A program made the position numbers and the translations under genes. 64,000 nucleotides of DNA, from contig JAGIBF010000012.1 in assembly GCA_017744515.1 (NCBI GenBank), positions 265 to 64,264 on the forward strand. The letters are read 5' to 3'. The notes under the pieces are model-generated. The model made no database searches. It was not told the origin of the DNA and saw only the letters and a list, made by a program, of their open reading frames with translations. Shown here piece by piece: positions 55,330 to 64,000 of this stretch. This stretch comes from Niastella sp. (GTDB lineage Bacteria; Bacteroidota; Bacteroidia; Chitinophagales; Chitinophagaceae). Positions within the stretch are counted from its first letter, which is position 1; each line of letters starts with the position of its first letter.

Positions 55330-55953
55330 ATGTCTGAACTGCCTGAAGACATATTGCTTGCCTGGCAACAACAGATTGCCCGGGGAGATGAACGTGGATT
55401 CGATAACCTGTTCCGCCATTTCTACCTGCACCTCGTCAGCTTTGCGGTAGATATGGTAAAGCTGCGCCCCGTAGCGGAAGAGATCGTCTCCGACGTGTTT
55501 GTAAAACTGTGGCAGAAAAAAGAAGACATCCTGCTCATCGAAAAACTGAAAGTATTTCTCTTCGTAGCCGTAAAGAACCAATGCTACAACCACCTGCGCC
55601 GCCATTCCCTGTGGAACGTAACAGTAAGCCCCGACAATGTCACCATCCTTTCCAGCGCTTACAATCCTGAAGAAGACATGGCCTTCCGCGAATTGCAGCA
55701 CCAGCTTAATCAGGCAATAGAGCAACTACCGGAGCAGTGCAAGCAGGTATTTAAGTTAGTCAGGGAAGACGGCCTTAAATTGAAAGAAGTAGCCGCCATC
55801 CTCGATATATCGCCCCGCACCGTTGAGACACAATTATACAGAGCCGTCAAAAAACTCCGTAAAGTATTGACCGAAGACCACAACAATCCCCAACAATCCG
55901 ACATGCCCGATGTCCTCCTTCAGGTAGCCCTCGTCACTTGGTTCTTCTCATAA
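55330..55953 (+). CDS. ECF-type RNA polymerase sigma factor
   Basis: 207-residue sigma factor for the second SusC/SusD system. Region 2 shows FDNLFRHFYLHLVSFAVDMV and VAEEIVSDVFVKLWQKKEDI; region 4 shows IEQLPEQCKQVFKLVREDGL and the helix-turn-helix VAAILDISPRTVETQLYRAV. A hydrophobic tail (VLLQVALVTWFFS) follows, as in some Bacteroidota relatives. The FecR gene starts 212 bp downstream; the gap holds only short drifting words such as ACGCTGAAC and ATGCCT. Confidence 0.9.
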   Translation: MSELPEDILLAWQQQIARGDERGFDNLFRHFYLHLVSFAVDMVKLRPVAEEIVSDVFVKLWQKKEDILLIEKLKVFLFVAVKNQCYNHLRRHSLWNVTVSPDNVTILSSAYNPEEDMAFRELQHQLNQAIEQLPEQCKQVFKLVREDGLKLKEVAAILDISPRTVETQLYRAVKKLRKVLTEDHNNPQQSDMPDVLLQVALVTWFFS

Positions 55954-56165
55954 TATTCTCCTGCCTTGACGCTGAACTGTCTACGCTGAACGACCGACTG
56001 AATTTCTCTCGATGCCTTTATGCCTCAATGTCTTGTTGCCTTTCCTTAATTCGTGTAATTCGCCATAATTGGTATTCCTAAAAAATATTTTCAACCCTTG
56101 TAAGTAATCCATTTCCGAATTGTGTCCTTATAGATACCGGCTAACGATTTACCCCCGGCTGCTAT

Positions 56166-57173
56166 ATGATGGACAAAGACAACTTCCTGCTATTGGTCAC
56201 CAAAGTGCTGTCAGGCAATGCATTGCCCCATGAGGAGACGTTGCTGCAAAACACACTGGCCACCCACCCGGAATTCCTTCCCTTATATGAGCAATACAAA
56301 CGGTACTGGCAACAACAGGCAGTCAATCAGACTGCCGATGTGGAAAAAGCCCTCGCTGCAACCTGGCAAAAAATAAATCAGGCTTCAACCGTCCCTGTTG
56401 AAGATATTGGTGAAACACCAGTACGTCGTTTCCCTTCCTGGAAGCGTATGGCGGTGGCAGCAGCTGTGTTGGGTATTGTAATGACCGCCGGTTGGTTATT
56501 CTTTCGCAAACCACAACAACCCGCAGTAGAGTGGGTGGAGACCTATAACCCCAAAGGCATTCGTTCCTCTATCGTACTGCCAGACGGCAGTAAAGTATGG
56601 CTGGCCGCCGATAGCAAATTGAAATACCCGCGCCACTTTGCTACCACCCGCCGGGAGCTCTACCTCGAAGGCGAAGCATTCTTTGAAGTGGTACGCAATC
56701 CGCAGAAGCCATTCATTGTACAGTTGGGAAAAGGAGCTGTACAGGTATTGGGTACCTCATTCGATATCAGCGCCTATAAAACACAACAGGAGATCACTAC
56801 ATCAGTAGCAACCGGTAAAGTAGCATTTATACCCGGCACACGCAAGTCCGATACGGTGTACCTGACGCCCAATAAGAAATCAGTCTACAATACACGCTCA
56901 GGCTTTACAGAAGTGAAAGAAACCGATGCGCTGGCCGATAAAGCATGGATAGATGGCGTGCTGTTGTTTGATGCTGTTACCCTTGGCGACATAGCCCTGG
57001 CATTGGAACGATATTATGGCAAAACAGTTCAGTTCCGCGATCAGCGGTTGAGAACATACCGTTATACCGGCAAGTTTGCCAATCGTACCCCGGCAGAAAT
57101 ATTGAATTACCTCAGTAAAACCAAAGCATTTGCCTATACGGTATCCGACTCCCTCATTGTTATTGGGAGATAA
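56166..57173 (+). CDS. FecR-family anti-sigma transducer
   Basis: 335-residue inner-membrane regulator that couples SusC occupancy to the sigma factor. The cytoplasmic part (about 1-92) is followed by a membrane helix at about 95-113. The FecR domain (about 125-235) contains IVLPDGSKVWLAADSKLKYP, LYLEGEAFFEVVRNPQKPFI and VLGTSFDISAY. The C-terminal DUF4974 domain (about 260-335) contains FDAVTLGDIALALERYYGK and ILNYLSKTKAFAYTV. Two adjacent ATG codons (56166 and 56169) could start it. Confidence 0.92.
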   Translation: MMDKDNFLLLVTKVLSGNALPHEETLLQNTLATHPEFLPLYEQYKRYWQQQAVNQTADVEKALAATWQKINQASTVPVEDIGETPVRRFPSWKRMAVAAAVLGIVMTAGWLFFRKPQQPAVEWVETYNPKGIRSSIVLPDGSKVWLAADSKLKYPRHFATTRRELYLEGEAFFEVVRNPQKPFIVQLGKGAVQVLGTSFDISAYKTQQEITTSVATGKVAFIPGTRKSDTVYLTPNKKSVYNTRSGFTEVKETDALADKAWIDGVLLFDAVTLGDIALALERYYGKTVQFRDQRLRTYRYTGKFANRTPAEILNYLSKTKAFAYTVSDSLIVIGR

Positions 57174-57180
57174 ATAATCT

Positions 57181-57226
57181 TGTCAGGCTGAGCTTGTCGA
57201 AGCCCTTCGACGAGCTCAGGGTGACA
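57181..57226. repeat. Complete REP-like palindrome
   Basis: A full dyad: TGTCAGGCTGAGCTTGTCGA, then AGCCCTTCGACGAGCTCAGG and GTGACA. It lies between fecR and susC of the mannan locus, where it could form a stable hairpin in the transcript. Confidence 0.85.
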
Positions 57227-57272
57227 TCGATATAAAGAATACGATTGAATCACTATAACTAAACGTTTGCGT

Positions 57273-60200
57273 ATGAAACTACGACTGCTACCCGCTGTTG
57301 TTGCCCTATGCATCATGGCTACCATGAGCCTGTATGCCGGAACGCGGGGCACACCACCTGCCTGGAAAGAACAAAAACAAAAAGTAAGTGTGGTCTGCAA
57401 AGACAAAGACCTTAAATGGGTCATCAGCCAGTTGGAAAAACAAACAGGATCATTGTTTGTCTACTCCAACGATGAGCTGGACCTTTCTCAAAAACTCTCC
57501 CTGCGCATCCGCGAAACGGATTTCGACCAGGCCCTGCAAAAAATATTCTCCCCCCTGCGTATCAACTTCGAGCAGGTTGGCAAGAATATATTACTGAAGC
57601 CGGAGAAACGGGAACGCTTTACGGCTATTGCAGAGGCTACAGTATCGCTGACGCCCGATGTGGAGGTCACGGGTAAAGTGCTGGATGAAAAACAAGTACC
57701 TGTTGCTGGCGCTACGGTACAACTCAAAGGCACCAACATGGTTACTACTACCCGCGAAGACGGTAGTTTCTCCCTGAAGCTCCCTGAAGCAAAAGGAACA
57801 CTGGTCATTAGCTATGTGGGCTACGAGCGTACAGAAGTTTCTATTACAGGATCGAACCTGCAGGTAAGCCTCAAGCCACTCGAAGCCAGCCTCGGAGAAG
57901 TAGTGGTGGTGGGTTATGGCACCCAGCGGCGCATCAGCCTCACGGGAGCAGTAGACCAGATACGCTCCACTGCATTGGAAGGAAAGCCAAGTGTCAATCT
58001 TACACAGTCCTTACAGGGTGCTGCACCTAACCTCATTATCCAACAGCGTAATTCCGAGCCGGGCGCACCCATCAACGTAAATATCCGCGGTGTAAGCTCA
58101 CTCAATGATAACACCCCGCTGGTTGTGATCGATGGTATTGCGGGTGGCGACCTCAACCAGCTGAACCCTTCAGACATCGACAATATCTCTGTATTGAAAG
58201 ATGCAGGTAGTGCCGCTATCTACGGTTCACGAAGCGCCAACGGCGTGATACTGGTTACCACCAAGAAAGGAAAGAAAAACACCCGTGCGGTGGTTACTTA
58301 TAATGGTATGGTGGGCATACAGCAACCCAAAATATTCTATAAACCGGTAGAGAGCTTTGAAAATGCCCTGCTACGTAATGAAGCATTGGTGAATGCGGGA
58401 CTGCAACCGATGTATACACCGGAGCAGATACGTGCCTATAAAGACGAAGGCAGTAAAGAATGGTTCCTCGATGGCATCCTGCAGGATGCATTGCAGCAAA
58501 ACCATAACCTCAGCGTGTCGGGTGGTAATGATAAAACCACCTACCTGTTGTCGTTGGGGTATATTGATCAGGAAAGCAACCTCGTAGGACCAGGCTATGG
58601 CCTGAAGCGTTACAACGCGCGCCTTAACCTCACAACGGAAGTAGGCAAGTTGAAAGTGACAGGTGTACTGGCCTATTCACGTCAGGACATCAAGGAACAT
58701 TCATTCGGTACATCCACGCTCATCGTAGATGCAGCCAGAACGCCGACCTATTATCAAATGAAAGACGAGCAGGGACGTTACCTGACCAATGATGTACTGG
58801 CAGAGTTCAATCCACTGGGCATCCTGGAGCAGGGTGGGTATCGCACACGTGATGACGATCACATATTCGGTAACATCACCGCAGAGTTGAATATTATTGA
58901 CGGTTTGAAGCTGAAAGGCGTGGCTGGTGGTAACCTGTCTGCCTTTCACATGTACGAGCGCGTAAAGCAGGTGAATTTCTTTCCCAAAGGTATCTATGGC
59001 GCAGACCGCAACACGAACGACCGTAGTGCAAAGAATCTTTTCCTCAACACGCAAGCCATATTGGAATATCAAAAGGGATTTGGAGATCATCACGTTAATG
59101 CACTGGTAGGCTATTCCAACGAAACGGTGTCCAATAAGGAAAACGCTTTATACACCAAGTACAACGACAACGAGCTGGGAACACCTACTACAGGTACCGT
59201 TATTGATCCTGCAGCGTCCTTCAATACGAACCGCGGTACAGCCGAAAGCAGCCTCAACTCTGTATTTGGCCGTGCAGGCTATTCCTACAACGATAAATAC
59301 TTTGTTGAGTTCAACTTCCGTTATGACGGATCGTCTAAGTTCAGGAAAGACCTGCGCTGGGGGTTCTTCCCTTCAGTGGCTGCCTCCTGGCGCATGACGG
59401 AAGAAGAGTTCCTCCAAAACTACCGGGATAATATTGGCTCACTGAAACTGCGTGGCTCATATGGCGTATTGGGCAACCAGAGTGTGGGCAACTACCAGTT
59501 TCAGACTACCTATTTCAACTTCAATAATGCCTACGGGTTCAACAATCAACCGGTATCAGGCACTGGCTTCACCTTTGCCAATCCCGACCTCCGTTGGGAA
59601 AAAGCAGCTACTTTCAATGCGGGCGTAGATGCCACCTTCCTTGAAGATAAGCTGCAGGTATCCTTCGATTACTTCAATAAGCTCACCAGCGATATCCTCA
59701 TACCACCTGCTATTCCGGGATTGTATGGAGGAGCAGTGTCAACGTACAATGCAGGTAAAGTGCGCAACAAAGGGTGGGAACTGAGTGTAAATTATCGCCT
59801 GCCCGGCAGGAATTTCAACCACACCTTTGGTTTCAATATAGCCGATAGCCGCAATGAAGTAGTGTCCTTCCAGGGCAACGAACGCATTACCGGTGCCGAT
59901 GAAATGCAGGTGATCCTGAAAGAAGGTTTGCCCTTCAATTCCTACATCGGCCTCAAACGGGATGGCTATTTCCAAAACCTCGATGATATAGAGAATGGGC
60001 CAACGCCTACAGGTATCACGGTCAGCCCCGGCGATATCCGCTATGTAGACCGCAATAAAGACAACATCATCGATGATCGTGATAAGTTTGTATTGGGCCA
60101 TCCATTCCCCCGCTACACATTCGGGTTCAACTACGCAGTGAGCTGGAAGCAACTCGATGTATCCATCTTTATACAAGGCGTAGGCAAACGCGATATGTTC

Positions 60201-60629
60201 CTGCGCGGTGAGTTGATAGAACCCTTCCACTACAACTACGGACAGGTGATGTACCAGCACCAGCTTGATTACTGGACACCCATCAATCCCAATGCGAAGT
60301 TCCCGCGGCTGGCAGCAGTGAACAGTCCTTCCAATACCAACAACTTCCGCCGTGGGTCCGATCTGTATTTGTTCGACGCAGCCTATGCACGCCTGAAGAA
60401 CCTCCAGATCGGTTATTCATTACCTGCGCAGTGGATACAAAAAGCGGGCATGCAAAAAGCCCGGTTCTTCCTGGTGGGACAGAACCTGCTCACGGTGGCC
60501 GGTGTAAAGTTTGTTGATCCCGAAATATCGGAGTTCAGCAGCAACATGACGAACAGCGGCGCCAACAGTGGCCGCAACTATCCCACACCTATATTCTATG
60601 GAATTGGTTTAGATATCACATTTAAATAA
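57273..60629 (+). CDS. SusC-type TonB-dependent transporter with STN domain
   Basis: 1118-residue outer-membrane transporter (ATG at 57273; in-frame TTG six bases upstream rejected). A signal peptide (about 1-24) is followed by an STN domain (about 37-110; LKWVISQLEKQTGSLFVYSN), a CarboxypepD-like domain (about 130-205; VPVAGATVQLKGTNMVTTTR), a plug (about 210-325; VVVVGYGTQRRISLTGAV, ISVLKDAGSAAIYGSRSANG) and a barrel ending in DITFK. The STN domain fits control by the adjacent sigma/FecR. With the SusD, SusE and GH76 genes downstream it probably imports mannan oligosaccharides. Confidence 0.95.
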   Translation: MKLRLLPAVVALCIMATMSLYAGTRGTPPAWKEQKQKVSVVCKDKDLKWVISQLEKQTGSLFVYSNDELDLSQKLSLRIRETDFDQALQKIFSPLRINFEQVGKNILLKPEKRERFTAIAEATVSLTPDVEVTGKVLDEKQVPVAGATVQLKGTNMVTTTREDGSFSLKLPEAKGTLVISYVGYERTEVSITGSNLQVSLKPLEASLGEVVVVGYGTQRRISLTGAVDQIRSTALEGKPSVNLTQSLQGAAPNLIIQQRNSEPGAPINVNIRGVSSLNDNTPLVVIDGIAGGDLNQLNPSDIDNISVLKDAGSAAIYGSRSANGVILVTTKKGKKNTRAVVTYNGMVGIQQPKIFYKPVESFENALLRNEALVNAGLQPMYTPEQIRAYKDEGSKEWFLDGILQDALQQNHNLSVSGGNDKTTYLLSLGYIDQESNLVGPGYGLKRYNARLNLTTEVGKLKVTGVLAYSRQDIKEHSFGTSTLIVDAARTPTYYQMKDEQGRYLTNDVLAEFNPLGILEQGGYRTRDDDHIFGNITAELNIIDGLKLKGVAGGNLSAFHMYERVKQVNFFPKGIYGADRNTNDRSAKNLFLNTQAILEYQKGFGDHHVNALVGYSNETVSNKENALYTKYNDNELGTPTTGTVIDPAASFNTNRGTAESSLNSVFGRAGYSYNDKYFVEFNFRYDGSSKFRKDLRWGFFPSVAASWRMTEEEFLQNYRDNIGSLKLRGSYGVLGNQSVGNYQFQTTYFNFNNAYGFNNQPVSGTGFTFANPDLRWEKAATFNAGVDATFLEDKLQVSFDYFNKLTSDILIPPAIPGLYGGAVSTYNAGKVRNKGWELSVNYRLPGRNFNHTFGFNIADSRNEVVSFQGNERITGADEMQVILKEGLPFNSYIGLKRDGYFQNLDDIENGPTPTGITVSPGDIRYVDRNKDNIIDDRDKFVLGHPFPRYTFGFNYAVSWKQLDVSIFIQGVGKRDMFLRGELIEPFHYNYGQVMYQHQLDYWTPINPNAKFPRLAAVNSPSNTNNFRRGSDLYLFDAAYARLKNLQIGYSLPAQWIQKAGMQKARFFLVGQNLLTVAGVKFVDPEISEFSSNMTNSGANSGRNYPTPIFYGIGLDITFK

Positions 60630-60639
60630 CGATGGCTAT

Positions 60640-62268
60640 ATGAAACAGATAATAAAACTTAACGGACCTGCGCTGCTGTTGTTATTGGTGATCGCATCCT
60701 GTAAGAAGCTGGACCTGGTGCCTACGGATCGCTTCACGGATGCCACCTACTGGACCTCGCCAGAAAAAGCAGCCACCGTACTCAATACAGCATACGGCCA
60801 AATGTTTGGTGCTGCCACCTTCTTTTACAACGAAGGCCTGTCAGACAATGCCTACAGCGGTCGTGGTGATCAACAGGGCGTTACGTCCATCGCCTCCGGG
60901 CTGGCCGATGCTTCCCTGCCACGCTTCAAAGATGAGTGGAACGGCCGCTACCAGTGCATCAAAACCTGCAACATCCTGTTGCAAAATATCGACAGGGTAC
61001 CCGCCTTCGATGAAGCCCTGAAGAACAGGATGAAATCGGAAGCAAGAGTAATAAGAGCCTACCAGTACTTCCAGTTATATACCTGGTATGGAGATGTGCC
61101 TTTATTCGACAAGGATATTTCCGTTACCGAATCACAAACCATTGCCCGCACACCGCGCCAGCAGGTAGTAGACTTTGTATTGAAAGAGCTGGACGAAGCA
61201 GCCGCCACATTGCCTGTCAATACGCAATACGCTACTGGAGATCGTGGACGCATCACCAAAGGAGCTGCACTGGCGCTGAAAGCGCGTGCCTTGCTGTACG
61301 AAGGTCGCTGGCAGGATGTGATCAACACCACAGAGCCATTCATTACCGGCAATACAGTAGGCACCTACAGTCTTTTCAACAGCTATGAAGGATTGTTCCT
61401 GCCGCAGAATGAATACAACAACGAAGTGGTCTTCGATCTGCAGTTTGTACCCGAGTCTCGCACCTATAATGTGTTCTTCGACCTGGCCCCATTGGCAGTT
61501 GGAGCCCGTCTCAATGCAATGGCGCCTACGCAGGAGCTGGTAGATGATTACATCATGCTCAATGGTAAGGGGATCAAAGAAGCGGCGTCCGGCTATGATG
61601 AAAACAATCCTTACAACAACCGCGATCCAAGGCTCACGTACTCCATCGTGTACCACAACTATAAATGGAAAAAGCCCGACAACAGCATCCAGACCATTTA
61701 TATCAAACCCGGCAGCGATCCGGCCAGCACAAAGCTCGACGAATATGTACCCGGCAGCGTAAGCTCGCCCACTGGCTATTATATCCGCAAATACTACGAT
61801 CCTACATCGATCAATAATTTCAACTCAGGCCTTAACCTGATGTTGATACGCTATGCAGACATCCTGCTGATGTATGCAGAAGCAAAGAATGCATTGAACC
61901 AGCTGACAGCCGATGTTTGGAACCAAACGATCCGCGCATTACGCGTGCGGGCCGGTTTCACAGAAGCCGACGCGCTGAACTTCAACGCAGCCTGGACGGC
62001 AGACCAACGTACAGCGATCATTCGCCGCGAACGCCGCACCGAACTGGCCCTTGAAGGCTTGCGCATCTTCGACATCCGCCGTTGGAAAACAGCCGAAACC
62101 CTATTGAATGGATGGGTACACGGCGCCAAATATGGCGAACCCAGTATCGACAACGGTTATATACGCGTCAACCAGCGCAGCTTCGATCCCGCTAAACATT
62201 ACCTGTGGGCAGTACCACGCGATGAACGCAACCTCAACAAAAACCTCAGCCAAAACAATAGCTGGTAA
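60640..62268 (+). CDS. SusD/RagB-family lipoprotein
   Basis: 542-residue surface lipoprotein starting 10 bp after the SusC stop. Lipobox LVIASC is followed by KKLDLVPTDRFTDATYW. Family blocks are EARVIRAYQYFQLYTWYGDV, GRITKGAALALKARALLYEG, IRYADILLMYAEAKNAL and RRERRTELALEGLRIFDIRR. Long for the family because of loop insertions. Probable mannan-oligosaccharide binding lid of the preceding SusC. Confidence 0.95.
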   Translation: MKQIIKLNGPALLLLLVIASCKKLDLVPTDRFTDATYWTSPEKAATVLNTAYGQMFGAATFFYNEGLSDNAYSGRGDQQGVTSIASGLADASLPRFKDEWNGRYQCIKTCNILLQNIDRVPAFDEALKNRMKSEARVIRAYQYFQLYTWYGDVPLFDKDISVTESQTIARTPRQQVVDFVLKELDEAAATLPVNTQYATGDRGRITKGAALALKARALLYEGRWQDVINTTEPFITGNTVGTYSLFNSYEGLFLPQNEYNNEVVFDLQFVPESRTYNVFFDLAPLAVGARLNAMAPTQELVDDYIMLNGKGIKEAASGYDENNPYNNRDPRLTYSIVYHNYKWKKPDNSIQTIYIKPGSDPASTKLDEYVPGSVSSPTGYYIRKYYDPTSINNFNSGLNLMLIRYADILLMYAEAKNALNQLTADVWNQTIRALRVRAGFTEADALNFNAAWTADQRTAIIRRERRTELALEGLRIFDIRRWKTAETLLNGWVHGAKYGEPSIDNGYIRVNQRSFDPAKHYLWAVPRDERNLNKNLSQNNSW

Positions 62269-62297
62269 ACAATCACGAACACACAAACGCTTTCAAT

Positions 62298-63434
62298 ATG
62301 AAAAAGATCATGCTACAATATATGACCCTGGGCCTGGCGCTGCTGGCCTTCATGGCGTGCGAAAAAGACAAGAACCTCGATCATACAGCTGTAACAGCCG
62401 TGAAGAACATCTTCACGCCCGAAGACAACCGTTTTGTAAAACTGCAACCCGCTACCTCTGCCAGTGTGGTATTTGAATGGGAGCAGGCCAAGGCAGAAGA
62501 TGGAGGACTGGTGATGTATGAGATAGCATTCGATAAAGAAGGAGGCGACTTCAGCAAACCGGTATATAAAATGGTAAGTGACAACGGTGGAGTGTATAAC
62601 AGGGCCACGGTAACCCATAAAACGCTGAACAGTGTGGCAAGCCTGGCAGGCATTCCGTCATTGGGCACCGGTAAGTTGAAATGGACGGTGTACTCCTCCA
62701 AAGGCATCAATGAAGTAAAGTCTGCAGTAACACGTACGATCGAATTACAACGCCCTGCAGGTTTTGCCACCTTGCCCGCCGATGTATTCCTGACCGGCAC
62801 CGCTACTGAAGCCGGCGCCACCCTGGCCAGTGCAGCTAAGTTGAAGCAGGTAGCCAATGGCATATTTGAGATATACACTTCCCTGAAAGCCGGCACTTAC
62901 AACTTTGCCGACCGCAATACGGGCACGCCAACTACCTATTCCATCAGCGGCGGCGATCTGAAGGAAGGCGGCACTACTACTGTTACCGGCGCCACCAAAG
63001 TATACCGCATCAACCTCGATTTCAACAACGCTTCCGTAACGATGACGGAGGTCAAAGAAATAGGCTTGTGGTTTGCCCCCAACAACACGATCTGGTTCAA
63101 CCTCAACTACACGGCCAACGGTATATGGAAAGCAGAGAACCAATCGATCGTCTTCAGGCAGGAAAGCTGGGGCAGGGATGAGCGCTACAAGTTCCGCTTA
63201 AAAGTAAACGATGGCACAGCCGATAGCTTTGAATGGATGGGCAGCAGTAATGCTGACAACCAACGCCCTACAAGCGGCTCACCGGCTTCCTATTGGTTCC
63301 TGAATAAAATAGCCAACAACGATCAGTGGAACTACTGCTATAAGTTCCAGACCGAGGCCGACAATAAGAACTGCGACATCATCGTAAACTTCACCACTGG
63401 CGGCTCCTACACACACCAGGTAGTGATTAAGTAA
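62298..63434 (+). CDS. SusE/SusF-like outer-membrane lipoprotein
   Basis: 378-residue lipoprotein (lipobox LAFMAC) with an N-terminal SusE-type Ig-like domain (about 25-150; VVFEWEQAKAEDGGLVMYEI, KLKWTVYSSKGINE). Two further beta domains of the SusF/SusE outer type follow (about 160-260 and 265-378), the last with aromatic residues such as IWFNLNY and ASYWFLNK that often line glycan sites. It is the third structural gene of the SusC-SusD-SusE series, 29 bp after susD, and should present captured glycan at the surface. Confidence 0.85.
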   Translation: MKKIMLQYMTLGLALLAFMACEKDKNLDHTAVTAVKNIFTPEDNRFVKLQPATSASVVFEWEQAKAEDGGLVMYEIAFDKEGGDFSKPVYKMVSDNGGVYNRATVTHKTLNSVASLAGIPSLGTGKLKWTVYSSKGINEVKSAVTRTIELQRPAGFATLPADVFLTGTATEAGATLASAAKLKQVANGIFEIYTSLKAGTYNFADRNTGTPTTYSISGGDLKEGGTTTVTGATKVYRINLDFNNASVTMTEVKEIGLWFAPNNTIWFNLNYTANGIWKAENQSIVFRQESWGRDERYKFRLKVNDGTADSFEWMGSSNADNQRPTSGSPASYWFLNKIANNDQWNYCYKFQTEADNKNCDIIVNFTTGGSYTHQVVIK

Positions 63435-63435
63435 G

Positions 63436-63481
63436 TGTCAGGCTGAGCGTGTAGAAGCCCTTCGATACGCTCAGGTTGACA
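63436..63481. repeat. Complete REP-like palindrome, degenerate
   Basis: TGTCAGGCTGAGCGTGTAGA, AGCCCTTCGATACGCTCAGG, TTGACA. Substitutions in one arm are matched in the other (GCGTG... / ...TACGC), keeping most pairs. It lies one base after the SusE stop and 20 bp before the GH76 gene. Confidence 0.8.
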
Positions 63482-63501
63482 GTTTGCCAAATGATTAAAT
63501 C

Positions 63502-64000
63502 ATGAAAACTAAACCAACAAGCATGAAGCGATTGATAATATGGGCTTGTGCAGGGCTATGGCTATTGCCGGGCTGTGCCAAAAATTATGAAGATGTGGTG
63601 ATAGGAGGCGATCAGAGTGGGATCGACCGGTATGAGGTAAACTGGAGTGCCGCTGCCGACAGCAGTAGCAGCTCCCTGCTGCTCAACTTCTGGAATCCAT
63701 CCGGCAAATACTTCAACCGTACCAGCAACGGCAATATAGAATTTCATTATTGGCCCCAGGCCCATGCGTTGGATGTACTGGTCGATGCATACACCCGTAC
63801 CAACGACAATAAATACCGTACAACGATGGACGATTGGATGGTGGGCGTAAAACAAAAGAACAACAACACCTTCCTCAATGAGTTCTACGACGATATGGAG
63901 TGGAATGGCCTGGCCATGCTGCGTGCCTACAAAGCAACCAACGATGCTAAATTCAAAACCGGTGTCGATCAGGTATGGGCAGACATCAAGACCGGCTGGA
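63502..64000 (+). CDS. GH76 family alpha-1,6-mannanase, 3' end outside window
   Basis: The first 166 residues of a glycoside hydrolase family 76 protein, an endo-alpha-1,6-mannanase family acting on the backbone of fungal mannan. Lipobox LPGC (C25) indicates a surface lipoprotein. Family features are HYWPQAHALDVLVDAYTR and, decisively, the catalytic aspartate pair D130-D131 in NEFYDDMEWNGLAML. ATG at 63502 was taken; a second in-frame ATG at 63523 also precedes the signal peptide. It directly follows susE, so the locus is a sigma/FecR-controlled alpha-mannan utilisation operon. The gene runs off the window. Confidence 0.9.
   Translation, partial: MKTKPTSMKRLIIWACAGLWLLPGCAKNYEDVVIGGDQSGIDRYEVNWSAAADSSSSSLLLNFWNPSGKYFNRTSNGNIEFHYWPQAHALDVLVDAYTRTNDNKYRTTMDDWMVGVKQKNNNTFLNEFYDDMEWNGLAMLRAYKATNDAKFKTGVDQVWADIKTGW

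Overview
The window looks like chromosomal DNA from a member of the Bacteroidota, most likely family Chitinophagaceae. The grounds are three SusC/SusD outer-membrane uptake pairs, two ECF-sigma/FecR trans-envelope switches, a type IX secretion (T9SS) C-terminal tail on a glycoside hydrolase, promoters of the TAnnTTTG type without a -35 box, and weak Shine-Dalgarno sequences. No rRNA, tRNA, CRISPR array or intact insertion sequence was seen.

Layout. 1-8700 is an accessory stretch: a truncated Eco57I-type DNA methyltransferase, an Omp85-like barrel, a beta-propeller protein, a gene remnant, a VanW-like protein that has lost its central motif, a large Bacteroidota protein of unknown function, and a small two-gene unit (DUF6934-like plus a lysine-rich 51-residue protein). 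8887-12836 holds an exported M28 peptidase and two paralogous exported proteins. 13138-15747 is thrS-infC; its usual partners rpmI-rplT lie about 11 kb further on at 27037-27639. The DNA between them carries an OmpA protein, a YjbR protein, a TMEM220 protein, a SusC/SusD pair without sigma/FecR, and a large ThuA/sugar-dehydrogenase/cytochrome c fusion. 27904-29304 is an arginine-decarboxylase-like enzyme.

29662-40201 is a complete sigma-FecR-SusC-SusD unit whose fifth gene is a 1155-residue FG-GAP/ASPIC-UnbV lipoprotein starting one base after the susD stop. 40257-41554 is an AhpD/AhpC-type peroxide defence pair. 41724-42911 is an AT-rich DUF1016 nuclease-like gene carrying an in-frame palindromic element. 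42988-48674 is a membrane LuxR-type regulator divergent from a GH5 enzyme with CBM6, fascin-like repeats and a T9SS tail. 48782-55096 holds a MacB-type permease, a VOC protein, a Tat-exported protein of unknown function and small membrane proteins. 55330-64000 is a second sigma-FecR-SusC-SusD-SusE unit ending in a GH76 gene cut by the window edge, which suggests alpha-mannan use.

The spacers carry much of the unexplained structure: REP-like palindromes at eight places, one of them expanded into 17-bp tandem copies; two related hairpins with compensatory inner stems; arrays with an exact 11-bp period; and several imperfect inverted arrays of short drifting words at gene borders.
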